From the IMG/VR virus record IMGVR_UViG_3300042896_000283, positions 49,095 to 113,094 of that record: 64,000 bases of DNA. One strand, given 5' to 3'. The stretch comes from a virus. This document shows, piece after piece, positions 46,293 through 54,808 of the stretch. The position numbers and the translations under genes were made by a program. The stretch's first letter is position 1. Each line of letters begins with the position of its first letter. The notes below the pieces were generated by a model. It saw only the letters and a list, made by a program, of their open reading frames with translations, had not been told where the DNA came from and searched no databases.

Positions 46293-47020
46293 TAATTAGT
46301 TGGTTTTGAATTAGGTGCTTGACCATCTATTCCTTCTTCACTTGTATCTGTCTTAATATTAAAATAAGTAGACAATAGTTTTTGAGATGTAAGTTGTAGT
46401 ACTTGTTGTTCTAAGTATCCAGGAAGAGCAAATTCTTTATCTAAAGGATTCTTACATATCTCATCAGTAGTGTATTCTGGAGTTCCGCATCCACATTCAG
46501 GATACATAATATCATTAGTTACATCTTCTTCAAAGAATGCTACAAATCTAATTGCTTTAAGTAAAGGATTGTTTACATATAAATATCCATTAGATATCCA
46601 GAAGTATTCTTCTTTCTTAATTACAGGAAGTTTTAGTAAATTTATATATCTATTAATAGATATTTCTTTTAACTTCTTTCCTTGGCCACTCATAGCATTA
46701 ATAGAATAAACTCCTTGAATAACATATTGGTAATTACCTTCTGATATACGTGGGAGTTTAAATTTAGTTCTAGCTATAGAGCAAGGATCAACATAGTTAC
46801 AACATTCAGAAATAGATACTTCTATCATCTCTAAACAAGGAATAGTAGTAAATAAAGTATCAGTAGCCCAAAGCTTTCTAAGATTTGTTTCTCTCTTAAT
46901 TAATAATAAAGAGTTGTTTCTTATCTCGGAAGCAATTGCTCTATCTGTAATAAGACTATCTGTAGAAAGTATCTTGTGGACACTTCTAACATCTGATACT
47001 AATTTTCTTAATGTTGCCAT
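46292..47020 (-). CDS. Ring/adaptor-type structural protein, 242 aa
   Basis: The N-terminal helix pair (LRKLVSDVRSVHKILSTDSL, then RAIASEIRNNSLLLIKRETN) precedes a beta-rich middle with several cysteines (ISECCNYVDPC, ECGCGTPEY) and a C-terminal helical stretch (LPGYLEQQVLQLTSQKLLST). The pattern of N-terminal helices, beta core and C-terminal helix suits a head-tail adaptor or ring protein. A cysteine pair inside ECCNY is the same short string that precedes the poly-Thr tails at 1272-1642. It lies two bases after the metallophosphoesterase stop, in the tail operon. Name inferred from context. Confidence 0.55.
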   Translation of the reverse strand: MATLRKLVSDVRSVHKILSTDSLITDRAIASEIRNNSLLLIKRETNLRKLWATDTLFTTIPCLEMIEVSISECCNYVDPCSIARTKFKLPRISEGNYQYVIQGVYSINAMSGQGKKLKEISINRYINLLKLPVIKKEEYFWISNGYLYVNNPLLKAIRFVAFFEEDVTNDIMYPECGCGTPEYTTDEICKNPLDKEFALPGYLEQQVLQLTSQKLLSTYFNIKTDTSEEGIDGQAPNSKPTN

Positions 47021-47022
47021 AA

Positions 47023-48255
47023 TTATATTCGAGTTTCAAACTCTGCTATTTTACCTAGCTTATTATCATAAACTAGAGCAAGAGCTGCACGTACTGAGTG
47101 TACGTAATTATTATCTAAGTGCCATCTATCTGTACCAGATAAACTAGGCATTTGTTGTATTCTCACACCTTTGACTTCTTTAGCCATATAGTGATGTTTA
47201 TCTCCTGTATGTATCTCTCTGTATTTAGCATTACCAAAGAAATGACTATATTCAGGATGTGTAGCAAATAATAAAGGAAGATCATCTAATTTACAATTAC
47301 CATGATGCCATCCAATAAATGTATTACCTAATACCTTTGCTTTAACTACACTATGTTCTCTTATAAAATCTACATCCATAGCATCTTGAAAGTATACATC
47401 TAATGCATGTGCTAGATAGAATGATTTAGTTCTATCATGATTACCTTGTACAAGTACAACAGTTACATCACTTGCATATTGTCTTAACATATTGATTGTA
47501 TCTACAAGAACAGAGAATCCTAATTCATATTCTGAATGGTAATCCATTATAGTATCTTGTGGTGTACCCTGTGTAGTTTGGTGTTGATAGTTATCAGTAT
47601 GAAAGAAATCATTTGATATAGGAAGTACAATAGTATTTATATTGTAATTAGCTTTTACTTTACAGATCAAAGATTGAGCCACATTGAAATATCTTAGAGC
47701 TCTTGTTTTTGGATCATTATCACCATCTACACATCTTTTAGCTAAATGGAAATCAGATAAAGATATTTCTACATCTACATAATCTTTATCAGTAGTACGA
47801 TCTTCTTTAATGATTGATACATTAGTTGGTTTGTAGTTTTCTAAAAACTTAACAAAGTCTTCAGCAGAGTAATCTTCTGCTTGTTTTCTTTTTGAGAAGA
47901 CTGAGGAAGTAAAGTTTCCACTTGGTAACATCTTAGACCAATAATTGGTAATAACATATTTATCTAAGTTTATCTTATGTAGCTTAGCTAACTCAATATC
48001 ATCTTTAGGTTCAAATGCACTAGTAATAGTACTTTCTATTGTTCCTTTCTCAACATTTACTTTTCTAGATTCTTCCATAAACTTAGTAGCAATTCCTACA
48101 AGCATATCATCAGTAGCATCTTTTTCTCTAAGCTCTTTCATAAGCTCATTAACCTCATATTCACTTATTCCTAATTTCTCAGCATAGAATTTTTTACTTT
48201 TCTTTTGCGTTAATAACTCTTCTAATCGATATAACAAGCTTTGATTTTCAGACAT
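47023..48255 (-). CDS. Calcineurin-like metallophosphoesterase with N-terminal helix-turn-helix
   Basis: 410 aa. The C-terminal 250 residues carry the metallophosphoesterase motifs in order: SLSDFHL (D168, H170), ISNDFFHTDN (N215, D216), VVLVQGNHD (GNHD 271-274), GWHHG (H317, H318) and HTGDKHHY (351-356). The first motif is D-x-H, as usual. Residues about 22-44 (FYAEKLGISEYEVNELMKEL) look like a helix-turn-helix, so the enzyme may be brought to DNA. Possible roles are nuclease (SbcD/Mre11-like), phosphatase or cyclic-nucleotide hydrolysis; the sequence does not decide. It is the first gene of its unit, behind a promoter-like site and a terminator, and leads the tail genes. Confidence 0.8.
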   Translation of the reverse strand: MSENQSLLYRLEELLTQKKSKKFYAEKLGISEYEVNELMKELREKDATDDMLVGIATKFMEESRKVNVEKGTIESTITSAFEPKDDIELAKLHKINLDKYVITNYWSKMLPSGNFTSSVFSKRKQAEDYSAEDFVKFLENYKPTNVSIIKEDRTTDKDYVDVEISLSDFHLAKRCVDGDNDPKTRALRYFNVAQSLICKVKANYNINTIVLPISNDFFHTDNYQHQTTQGTPQDTIMDYHSEYELGFSVLVDTINMLRQYASDVTVVLVQGNHDRTKSFYLAHALDVYFQDAMDVDFIREHSVVKAKVLGNTFIGWHHGNCKLDDLPLLFATHPEYSHFFGNAKYREIHTGDKHHYMAKEVKGVRIQQMPSLSGTDRWHLDNNYVHSVRAALALVYDNKLGKIAEFETRI

Positions 48256-48283
48256 ATGTATCTATATTAGTTAAAAAATATCG

Positions 48284-48315
48284 TAAAGATAAACAATAGT
48301 TTTTATATATTCCAA
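48284..48315 (-). promoter_or_regulatory. Promoter before metallophosphoesterase/tail unit
   Basis: Minus-strand TTG (48313-48315), 21 bases, then TATCTTTA (48284-48291): one mismatch to TTG-N-TAnnTTTG. It stands 28 bases before the ATG and just downstream of a terminator, which supports a new transcription unit. Confidence 0.55.
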
Positions 48316-48360
48316 ATAATTTTAGTTAGAGTTGTAATTCTTTATAACTAAAATAGTTAT

Positions 48361-48424
48361 AAAACAAAAACTCCCCAGACAAATGCCCAGGGAGAAACCT
48401 TGTAAAACCAACAAAACAAGGTTT
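48361..48424 (-). terminator. Double-hairpin terminator after fibre block
   Basis: AACCTTG...CAAGGTT (48396-48423) is followed by CTCCCTGGGCATTTGTCTGGGGAG (48371-48394), whose CTCCC/GGGAG arms pair, and then TTTTTGTTTT. The first stem begins directly after the stop of the 83-aa gene. This is a convincing intrinsic terminator. Confidence 0.85.
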
Positions 48425-48676
48425 TTATATTAATGTTGTAGTAGTAGTTGTTGTAACTTCATCTAAAACTACATCTATATAGTTAGTACATGTTCCAGTT
48501 GAAAATATTCTAATAGTGGTTGTATAATCTGGAACAAGTGCAGAAGAATATCCTGCAAGTAATGAAGCTTTTGATACTCCTGATTCAAATGCTGATGTAT
48601 AACCATCAAGGTTTGAATAAAGATTAAATGGACCTGAATCAGCTCCAGCTAGTGTTAATGTTATTAATGCTGTCAT
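48425..48676 (-). CDS. Small GPFN-domain protein with poly-Thr tail, 83 aa
   Basis: The protein is one small beta-rich domain (ITLTLAGADSGPFNLYSNLD, ASLLAGYSSALVPD, IRIFSTGTCTNYIDVVL) followed by a closing run of seven threonines and LI. The same domain opens the 288-aa tail protein at 37441-38307. A free copy with a Thr tail suggests a surface or decoration role, or a domain supplied in trans. It has no membrane helix or signal peptide, and is the last gene before a double-hairpin terminator. Confidence 0.75.
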   Translation of the reverse strand: MTALITLTLAGADSGPFNLYSNLDGYTSAFESGVSKASLLAGYSSALVPDYTTTIRIFSTGTCTNYIDVVLDEVTTTTTTTLI

Positions 48677-48691
48677 TGGTTTGAATTTAAA

Positions 48692-49381
48692 TTAGTTATT
48701 AGGACAATATTCTTTTACTGATACTGAATCTATATAAATAGAATCAACATCTACACATAATGCGTTTCCAAATATTGCAAATTTGTTATTTCCTGTACAA
48801 AGTAAGGTTAAAGATATATTAGTAGTTCCACCTGAAAAGATTTGACCAGAACTTGTATTTCCTGCAAACACTTCAATGTATCCATCTGTACAAGTTATTC
48901 CTTTATGTAATGTAAGAGTAATACTATATATTTTACCTACTGTTAATACATCTTGTGATATACCATCGTACTCATCTGCTCCTGAGAAATTTGCACTACC
49001 TCCATATGCACTACTCCAAACCCATCCAACTTGATTAGAAAATAACCAATTATCTAAGTTATAAGTAAATCCTCCATTCACAATAAGTTCAATATCATTA
49101 CAAGTTGTGGTTGTTGTAGTTGTACAACATACTTCAAGTTGATTATTTATAAGAATTAAATCTTCAACAATAAGCATTACATCTTCTGTAATATTTGTAA
49201 TCTCTTCTGTAAGTGTAGATACACTAGATGCTACACTACATATAACTTCATCAAATTTACTAAGAATAGTATTTAAATCATCATTTGTATTTACACCTGT
49301 ACAAGGAAGAGGAGTACTATCATAAATGACAGCACTCGTTCCTATTATTGTTATATTATTTATTTCAGGACAATTTGCCAT
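48692..49381 (-). CDS. Fibre/adhesin with carbohydrate-binding-like domain, 229 aa
   Basis: Residues about 1-85 share a module with the proteins at 49393-51282 and, more weakly, 51295-52440: a strand with AVIYDSTPLPC, then DLNTILSKFDEVIC, a coiled-coil-like helix and a Cys-Cys pair. A run of seven threonines follows. The C-terminal 130 residues start IELIVNGGFTYNLDNWLFS and look like a jelly-roll carbohydrate-binding module (NGGFE...W pattern, later SVSVKEYC). It should sit on the virion surface and bind a host glycan; this is inference from the module type. Confidence 0.7.
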   Translation of the reverse strand: MANCPEINNITIIGTSAVIYDSTPLPCTGVNTNDDLNTILSKFDEVICSVASSVSTLTEEITNITEDVMLIVEDLILINNQLEVCCTTTTTTTCNDIELIVNGGFTYNLDNWLFSNQVGWVWSSAYGGSANFSGADEYDGISQDVLTVGKIYSITLTLHKGITCTDGYIEVFAGNTSSGQIFSGGTTNISLTLLCTGNNKFAIFGNALCVDVDSIYIDSVSVKEYCPNN

Positions 49382-49392
49382 TTTTATTTATT

Positions 49393-51282
49393 TTATACAG
49401 GATTACAATCATCAAACATTGTGCAAGTACTATATAGAATAGTGTATACACTATCTGTACTTGGGAAATAAACAGGAATATCATTTTTATAATAGAATAA
49501 TGAAATATTACCTATCTCAGTTGTTTTTATACAAAATCCATCAACACTAGGTCCTGCAAAAATATATTCACCAACAACTTCAGATCCATCACATCCAGAA
49601 TTTTTAGGAGTGGTTAAATAAACTGTATTGTCTGCTTTTCCTGGTGCAGGTGTATTTCCTGTAGCATCATCTAAATCTGTTTGAGAAATAGTTACATTCA
49701 TACATGTACAAGGATTAGTATAAACTGTAGTAGTGGTAGTAGTTGTAGCAGGTAGAATTAAATTTACTGTAGCACATTCTGGAGATTGTGATGCTCCTGA
49801 TACTGTAAAATCTCCAACATTAACTAATGTCAATCCATAAGGAGTTGTTAAACTAACTTCATAAACTGAACCTTCACTACATAAAATATATAATATATCA
49901 TTGTTCTCTGCTAATCCTAAAGGAAATTCTGATCCAATAGATGATGATATATCAATTGCTAGTTCTTGTAATCCTGTAAGTTTATCAAATTGGAATAATT
50001 TATAAACAATTCCAGAATTTGCTAAACATATTATTTTTCCTGTTAAGGTTATTAATATATCTCCAGAGATTTGATATCCAGATGGTAATGATGCAATTGT
50101 AGAAACTACAGTGGCAGTTGGACCAGTTATATCAATTTCAATAATAGTATCTAATAATGTTAGTGTGTTTGTAGTTATTAATCTTGTATTACTAATAGCA
50201 CCTAAACCTGCACCAAAAGTTACACCAACTGGGAAGTTAATGTCTCTATAGAATGAATAAGTCCAAGGATTTAATGTAATATTGTATTCTTTTATAATAC
50301 TAGATAGATTATCATACAACCACATTTTTGTAGGTGTATTTGCCATATCATTGCTAAAAGCTAAACTAGCTAATATCTCACTTTGATTTGTGTCTACATC
50401 ATATCCTAATATATCTCCATTAACAGCATTAATCAATATTGAACAATCATTTAATACTAATGGACATAATCCATCAACACAACTAGCTCCTATTGATATT
50501 GTTACTTCTGGACTATCAGCTTCACCACAACATCCACAAACTTTTATAACTTCTCCACTGTTAATTGGATCAACAGTAATAACATCTCCTAAACAATCAT
50601 TATATGTAAATGAATGACTTATAGTGTCTGTATTAGTAAATGTAAGACATTCACAAGGAAGAGTAGTAGTAGTAGTGGTTGTAGAAGAACTACTTGTAGT
50701 AGTAGTTGTTGTATTACAAGGACCTGTTGGTGTAGCTATAACTGTTCCAGGAACAACTAATGGGCTATTTGATTCAATACATATTTCTGTATCACCTGGT
50801 AATAAAACAATTGCTTCTTCTAATCCTGTAATACAATCAGTTACAATAATAGCTAATGGAGTTACTCCAGTATTTGTTAATAAGAAACTATCACATATAG
50901 GAATTAATGTAGTTGTAGTAGTTGTTGTAGCAACACAGCATACATCCAATGCATTATATATAGAATCTATATCATTATTAATAATTACTAGTTGTGTATT
51001 AATATTACTAACTTGAGAAGTTAATGTATTTATTTGACTAAGTAAGTTACAAATGATCTCATCAATTTTTTGTAATATCACATTAAGTGTATCACATGGT
51101 TCAGCAGTTGTGCATGTTAATGCAGGGCCATTATAAATAATAGTACTAGAAGCAGTTATTTTAGTTGAACATGGATCATTAGTATTACAACCATTATTGG
51201 TGATTATAGAACTACATCCGCATACATCATTTATAACTACATCTGTACAACAAGGATTTACTGGTAAATATGGATATGCCAT
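49393..51282 (-). CDS. Multi-module poly-Thr adhesin, 629 aa
   Basis: Modules in order: a cysteine-rich start, the shared helix-strand module (YNGPALTC, DTLNVILQKIDEIIC, coiled coil, VCC), a Thr linker, a small beta domain with a conserved Cys, a second Thr/Ser linker, another small beta domain (FTNTDTISHSFTYNDCLGD), a beta-propeller-like domain of about 220 residues shared with the end of the 2006-aa protein, a third Thr linker and a last Cys-containing domain. It looks like a string of exchangeable binding domains. It is probably a receptor-binding tail fibre or decoration protein. There is no signal peptide or enzyme motif. Confidence 0.7.
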   Translation of the reverse strand: MAYPYLPVNPCCTDVVINDVCGCSSIITNNGCNTNDPCSTKITASSTIIYNGPALTCTTAEPCDTLNVILQKIDEIICNLLSQINTLTSQVSNINTQLVIINNDIDSIYNALDVCCVATTTTTTTLIPICDSFLLTNTGVTPLAIIVTDCITGLEEAIVLLPGDTEICIESNSPLVVPGTVIATPTGPCNTTTTTTSSSSTTTTTTTLPCECLTFTNTDTISHSFTYNDCLGDVITVDPINSGEVIKVCGCCGEADSPEVTISIGASCVDGLCPLVLNDCSILINAVNGDILGYDVDTNQSEILASLAFSNDMANTPTKMWLYDNLSSIIKEYNITLNPWTYSFYRDINFPVGVTFGAGLGAISNTRLITTNTLTLLDTIIEIDITGPTATVVSTIASLPSGYQISGDILITLTGKIICLANSGIVYKLFQFDKLTGLQELAIDISSSIGSEFPLGLAENNDILYILCSEGSVYEVSLTTPYGLTLVNVGDFTVSGASQSPECATVNLILPATTTTTTTVYTNPCTCMNVTISQTDLDDATGNTPAPGKADNTVYLTTPKNSGCDGSEVVGEYIFAGPSVDGFCIKTTEIGNISLFYYKNDIPVYFPSTDSVYTILYSTCTMFDDCNPV

Positions 51283-51294
51283 TTTATTGATTTA

Positions 51295-52440
51295 TTAAGG
51301 TATATATATAATATAGTAACAAGGAAGAACTGGTTGAATATTTGTATGTGCTCCGTTTCCTCCTTGGTGATCATTTATAACAAAAACATTTTGTCCTGCA
51401 CCTGTTCCTTTTAAACCTGTAAATTCTGTACTAGTGTAAGCATGATTTGCTGTACCTGTTCCACTTTGTTGATTTATATTACTAATAACAGGAGCAGCAG
51501 TAACACTATAAGAAGCAGTAGAATTTATTCCTCCAAATCCATCAATATGCTTATGTCCAGGATCAGTTATGTTTACAGTGGCAAGGTGAGTATGATCTGG
51601 AATTTGCCCAAGTGATAATGTAGTAGTATTATTACCATATGCAGTATTTAATGCATAACTAGGATTACCACCACCAGGAATAGTTCTAGCAGGAAGTGTT
51701 AAACCACCCATAGATCCATCTGTTGTACCTACACCAATTACACCTCTTTTATCTGGCGTACCATTATTTCCATTACAAAGATATATATTTTCAAATGCTC
51801 CTGAATCAAGACCTTTACCTGTACTATCAAAATTACCAGCAATAGTTCCATAAAATTCTACTACAGTGTAAGGAACCATTCTATTATAATACTTTGATGA
51901 AGTACCTATATCATCTAAATATTGTTGGATTAAATCATTAAGATCAATAAGTTTTACATATGTACTAGGTAAGTTAGCTACTAATAGATCAAAAGAAACT
52001 TTTAGAGAACAAAGTGTATTAATTGTAGCTTGTACAATAGCATGTGTATTTGATGAAGCTGTAACTCCTGTCAAACATCCAATTGTATAATCAGCATTTA
52101 ATATGTTAAGTTCTAATACAATACCATCAATTTGTTCTTGTAGATCACAAGCAGCTTGAATAAGAGCTTTTGATATATCTACAATTGATATATCTGTACA
52201 AGTTGAACATATAGGAAGATATTTTTGTACAACAGTACATATATCAATACCAGTAAGATCTATCTTAACTCCCACACCATTCAATACAGATACAAGATAT
52301 GTAGTGAGTGATTGTTCTACAGAAGATAAAGTATCTCCAGTTTGAATTCCTAATTCAGGAACATCTATTCCTGTATATTTGACACATCTGTCAGAGACAA
52401 TCTCTGTACATCCGTTAAAACAATTTGTGCAATTGGACAT
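51295..52440 (-). CDS. Tail fibre with phage tail-collar domain, 381 aa
   Basis: Residues 1-130 are a cysteine-bearing, helix-rich attachment part (DTLSSVEQSLTTYL is similar to the shared module of the next two genes). From about residue 190 comes a tail-collar (PF07484-like) domain: FENIYLCNGNNGTPDKRG, VGVGTTDGSM in the same region, QIPDHTHLA, DPGHKHIDG, and the end NIQPVLPCYYIIYI. In this family the HTH and HKH histidines bind metal and the NxQP-xxxxYYI end closes a trimer. It is a likely host-recognition fibre or fibre base. It lies at the head of the adhesin group. Confidence 0.8.
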   Translation of the reverse strand: MSNCTNCFNGCTEIVSDRCVKYTGIDVPELGIQTGDTLSSVEQSLTTYLVSVLNGVGVKIDLTGIDICTVVQKYLPICSTCTDISIVDISKALIQAACDLQEQIDGIVLELNILNADYTIGCLTGVTASSNTHAIVQATINTLCSLKVSFDLLVANLPSTYVKLIDLNDLIQQYLDDIGTSSKYYNRMVPYTVVEFYGTIAGNFDSTGKGLDSGAFENIYLCNGNNGTPDKRGVIGVGTTDGSMGGLTLPARTIPGGGNPSYALNTAYGNNTTTLSLGQIPDHTHLATVNITDPGHKHIDGFGGINSTASYSVTAAPVISNINQQSGTGTANHAYTSTEFTGLKGTGAGQNVFVINDHQGGNGAHTNIQPVLPCYYIIYIP

Positions 52441-52459
52441 AGTTTTTATTTTAAAAGGT

Positions 52460-52822
52460 TTAAGCTGTTGTTGTTGTTGTGGTTGTAGGATTAGGTACTA
52501 TTGTAATATTACAAGGAACCTCTAAACAAGGTTCTGGAGTATTACATTTACTAACACATCCCACTGTAAGACGTATCACTCTACTAGCAATCATATTTAC
52601 TGAGTAGGTATGAACATAGTTAGGGTTTATATATTTGTATTGTAGTATTCTTCTATACCCTATCAACTGAAGAATATCACCAGCAGGTATAGGATTATTC
52701 AACATGTATGAAACATTGTTGTATAAACTATTACCAAGCTCTGCTAACTTGCAATCTATTTTTTTAAGTAAAGAAGGAATGTTTGCACACTCAGGGCAAT
52801 TAGTTAGTCTAGGTGATAACAT
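52460..52822 (-). CDS. Small structural protein with poly-Thr tail, 120 aa
   Basis: Starts MLSPRLTNCPECANIPSLLK, with a CPEC pair, then a helix, a strand-rich middle (GYRRILQYKYINPNYVHTYS) and a cysteine cluster (VGCVSKC, CLEVPC) before a run of seven threonines and a final alanine. The cysteines could bind zinc or form cross-links outside the cell. It lies between a tiny zinc-finger-like gene and the tail-collar fibre, so it may help attach fibres. Unrecognised otherwise. Confidence 0.65.
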   Translation of the reverse strand: MLSPRLTNCPECANIPSLLKKIDCKLAELGNSLYNNVSYMLNNPIPAGDILQLIGYRRILQYKYINPNYVHTYSVNMIASRVIRLTVGCVSKCNTPEPCLEVPCNITIVPNPTTTTTTTA

Positions 52823-52832
52823 AATATGAATT

Positions 52833-52928
52833 TTATTTATTTACTTTAGATGCGCAGTGTGCACATAATCCATTGGTCAATTGACAACCACACCCCACTT
52901 TAGCTCCGCAATTTAAACATTGTGCCAT
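52833..52928 (-). CDS. Tiny zinc-ribbon-like protein, 31 aa
   Basis: A 31-aa gene fitted exactly into the 108 bases between its neighbours. It starts MAQCLNCGAK, continues VGCGCQLTNG and LCAHCASKV. The CxxCG...CGC...CxxC spacing is that of a small zinc-binding knuckle. I recall similar mini-proteins in the structural region of other phages of Bacteroidota. It ends ten bases before the next gene and starts two bases after the stop of the gene upstream. Function unknown; the cysteine pattern and tight fit make it real. Confidence 0.7.
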   Translation of the reverse strand: MAQCLNCGAKVGCGCQLTNGLCAHCASKVNK

Positions 52929-52930
52929 AA

Positions 52931-53494
52931 TTAATAAAAGTTTAATTGATAGTTATTACCTGAACAACCACAGTTAGATTTAAGAAAACCGTTTAACATA
53001 TTATCTGCCTGAGCATATAATGTATTTGATTCATATTCTGCACAGTTATTAGCTGCAGCAATTGCTCCTTGAATAAAGAAGTTAATTGTATTTAATTGTA
53101 CGCTAGATTGCGTTTTAAGGGCTCTATCACACTCCATCATATTTAATTGGAGGAAAGCACTGTCAAACTTTTCTTGAAGTCTCTCAACACGTAATATAGT
53201 CTTTTCTACATAATTTGCATATGCAGGAGCTACAGAATATTTTAATCTATATACTCCATCAGGAAGTGGTTGATTACAACCAGCATCTGTTATCCCTAAA
53301 TTAGACGATGTGAATACATTTAATTGGTTAGGAACGAATGGTAATATTGTTGTTCCGAATCCTGGAATATCAATCTCAATAGATGGTGCTGAGACCACTG
53401 GAGGATTGGTAGGATATACAGAAGCATCTGCAACACCAAGAGTATTAACATCATAAGTAGGAACTACTAGTATATCTAATTGTAAGTTTGCCAT
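52931..53494 (-). CDS. Structural protein of unknown type, 187 aa
   Basis: The N-terminal half is beta-rich (LQLDILVVPTYDVNTLGVAD, then IEIDIPGFGTTILPF), and the second half is helical with many cysteines (NMMECDRALKT, AAANNCAEYES, SNCGCSGNNYQL). The cysteine-rich end recalls the other virion-surface proteins of this block. No motif points to an enzyme. It follows the strong terminator at 53511-53553 and opens the fibre block. It could be a neck, tail-tube or fibre-socket protein; I cannot tell which. Confidence 0.6.
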   Translation of the reverse strand: MANLQLDILVVPTYDVNTLGVADASVYPTNPPVVSAPSIEIDIPGFGTTILPFVPNQLNVFTSSNLGITDAGCNQPLPDGVYRLKYSVAPAYANYVEKTILRVERLQEKFDSAFLQLNMMECDRALKTQSSVQLNTINFFIQGAIAAANNCAEYESNTLYAQADNMLNGFLKSNCGCSGNNYQLNFY

Positions 53495-53510
53495 GTTGTT
53501 TTATAATAAA

Positions 53511-53553
53511 TATGCCAGAGGAATATGAGTGATATCCTCTTTCCCCTGGCATA
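53511..53553 (-). terminator. Strong terminator after 399-aa gene
   Basis: TATGCCAGGGGAA pairs with TTCCTCTGGCATA (13 pairs including one G-T), with an inner GAG/CTC pair in the loop; TTTATTAT follows on the minus strand. It closes the head unit. Confidence 0.85.
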
Positions 53554-53584
53554 GGTTATTTAATAATATTACTTATTCTTCTTC

Positions 53585-54784
53585 TTAAGGGATAAGAGTA
53601 GAAGTTGTAGTAGTAGTAGATGCAGGAGCACTAGATGTAGTAGTTGTAGTTGTAATACAAGCATTGTTATCTAATACAGTTCCTAAAGCAGCTTCTAAAA
53701 CAGTTTCAATTGCAGCAGCAATACCACTCGTTAAAGAGTTTGGAGCAGCAATAATTACAGTGCTATCTTCTTGAATGTAATCACCCCATTGATATGCAGA
53801 TTTATCAAGTTCATTGAATTTGATATAATAAGTATCATAAGTAACTCCACTAGATACCCAAGTCTCAAAGTTCTCGTTGTATCCATTCATTCTGTAAAGG
53901 TGTTTCAAGTAACCAGCTTGGTAGCTATAGAAATTTTTCTCTAATTGAGCAATTTCTGCAGATGTACCAGTAGCATAAGAAGCACGTTGAGTGATGATTG
54001 GTTGAGCAACAAAGTTACAAGCATCTGCAACAATAAAGTCAGCAGTAGTAGCTGGACCAGCATATACAAATGTTCTGAAAGACATTCTGTCATATTCAAA
54101 AGGGAACGCAGCAACATCACATGGTTGACCATATTTAGTTAATGGTTTTCCTGTAATACGTAAAATAGTTCCACCTACATTTTCAAATGTATAGAATGTA
54201 GAGAATGAAATGTTATCAGGGTTGTTTCCTGGAGCTTTCAAATTCAATTGATAAATTAATTCATCAATGATAGTTGATGTAGGTACATCATCACATGGGT
54301 TATCACCACAGTTACAACAAGGAGCTTGAATAGTTACTGATCTAGTGAAACCATTGAAATACAATGTATCAATGTAAGAAGAGTGTGCACGCAATGTTAA
54401 TGTGATAACTTCTCCACATTGTACAGTGAAATCAGTTACATCAGTAATTTGGTTAGCAGCAGTTGGACATCCTGATACTTTGTACCATTCTGTTACATTA
54501 GAACCTTGTGGTCTAATTACTTGAGCATTTCCTGTAAGAGAAACTGAACCACCTGCAATTCTATCAGATCTTTTAGATCCTTGCAAATAAGTGTTTGTTC
54601 TACCTTGAGCTACATAAAAGTAAGGAGTTGCTAAAATAGTAGTAGCATTAACTGCTAGATAAGCACTGTTAAAAATACCTACTTGACCAGCTGTCAAGTT
54701 TTGTGTTGAAATCGAACCAGCGCTAGGGAGTGTTGTTTGCCCCACTGGAACCACGAAGAGCGTGGTTAATGAAAAATCAGCCAT
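53585..54784 (-). CDS. Virion protein with Thr/Ser-rich tail, 399 aa
   Basis: A beta-rich protein beginning DFSLTTLFVVPVGQTTLPSA, with a cysteine group in the middle (APCCNCGDNPC) and an aromatic segment (YQAGYLKHLYRMNGYNENF). The C terminus is a mucin-like ITTTTTTSSAPASTTTTTS stretch. Its place, the last gene before the terminator of the capsid unit and a few genes after the major capsid protein, suits a head decoration protein or tail-tube component. Codon use here is less A/T-biased in parts, as in the major capsid gene, which suggests high expression. No family recognised. Confidence 0.65.
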   Translation of the reverse strand: MADFSLTTLFVVPVGQTTLPSAGSISTQNLTAGQVGIFNSAYLAVNATTILATPYFYVAQGRTNTYLQGSKRSDRIAGGSVSLTGNAQVIRPQGSNVTEWYKVSGCPTAANQITDVTDFTVQCGEVITLTLRAHSSYIDTLYFNGFTRSVTIQAPCCNCGDNPCDDVPTSTIIDELIYQLNLKAPGNNPDNISFSTFYTFENVGGTILRITGKPLTKYGQPCDVAAFPFEYDRMSFRTFVYAGPATTADFIVADACNFVAQPIITQRASYATGTSAEIAQLEKNFYSYQAGYLKHLYRMNGYNENFETWVSSGVTYDTYYIKFNELDKSAYQWGDYIQEDSTVIIAAPNSLTSGIAAAIETVLEAALGTVLDNNACITTTTTTSSAPASTTTTTSTLIP

Positions 54785-54808
54785 TGTTTATTTATTTAAA
54801 TTAATAGT

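Noticed and set aside
50624-51016. Plus-strand frame with long valine runs
   Set aside because: The valine runs are simply the antisense of the ACN threonine repeats in the adhesin gene.
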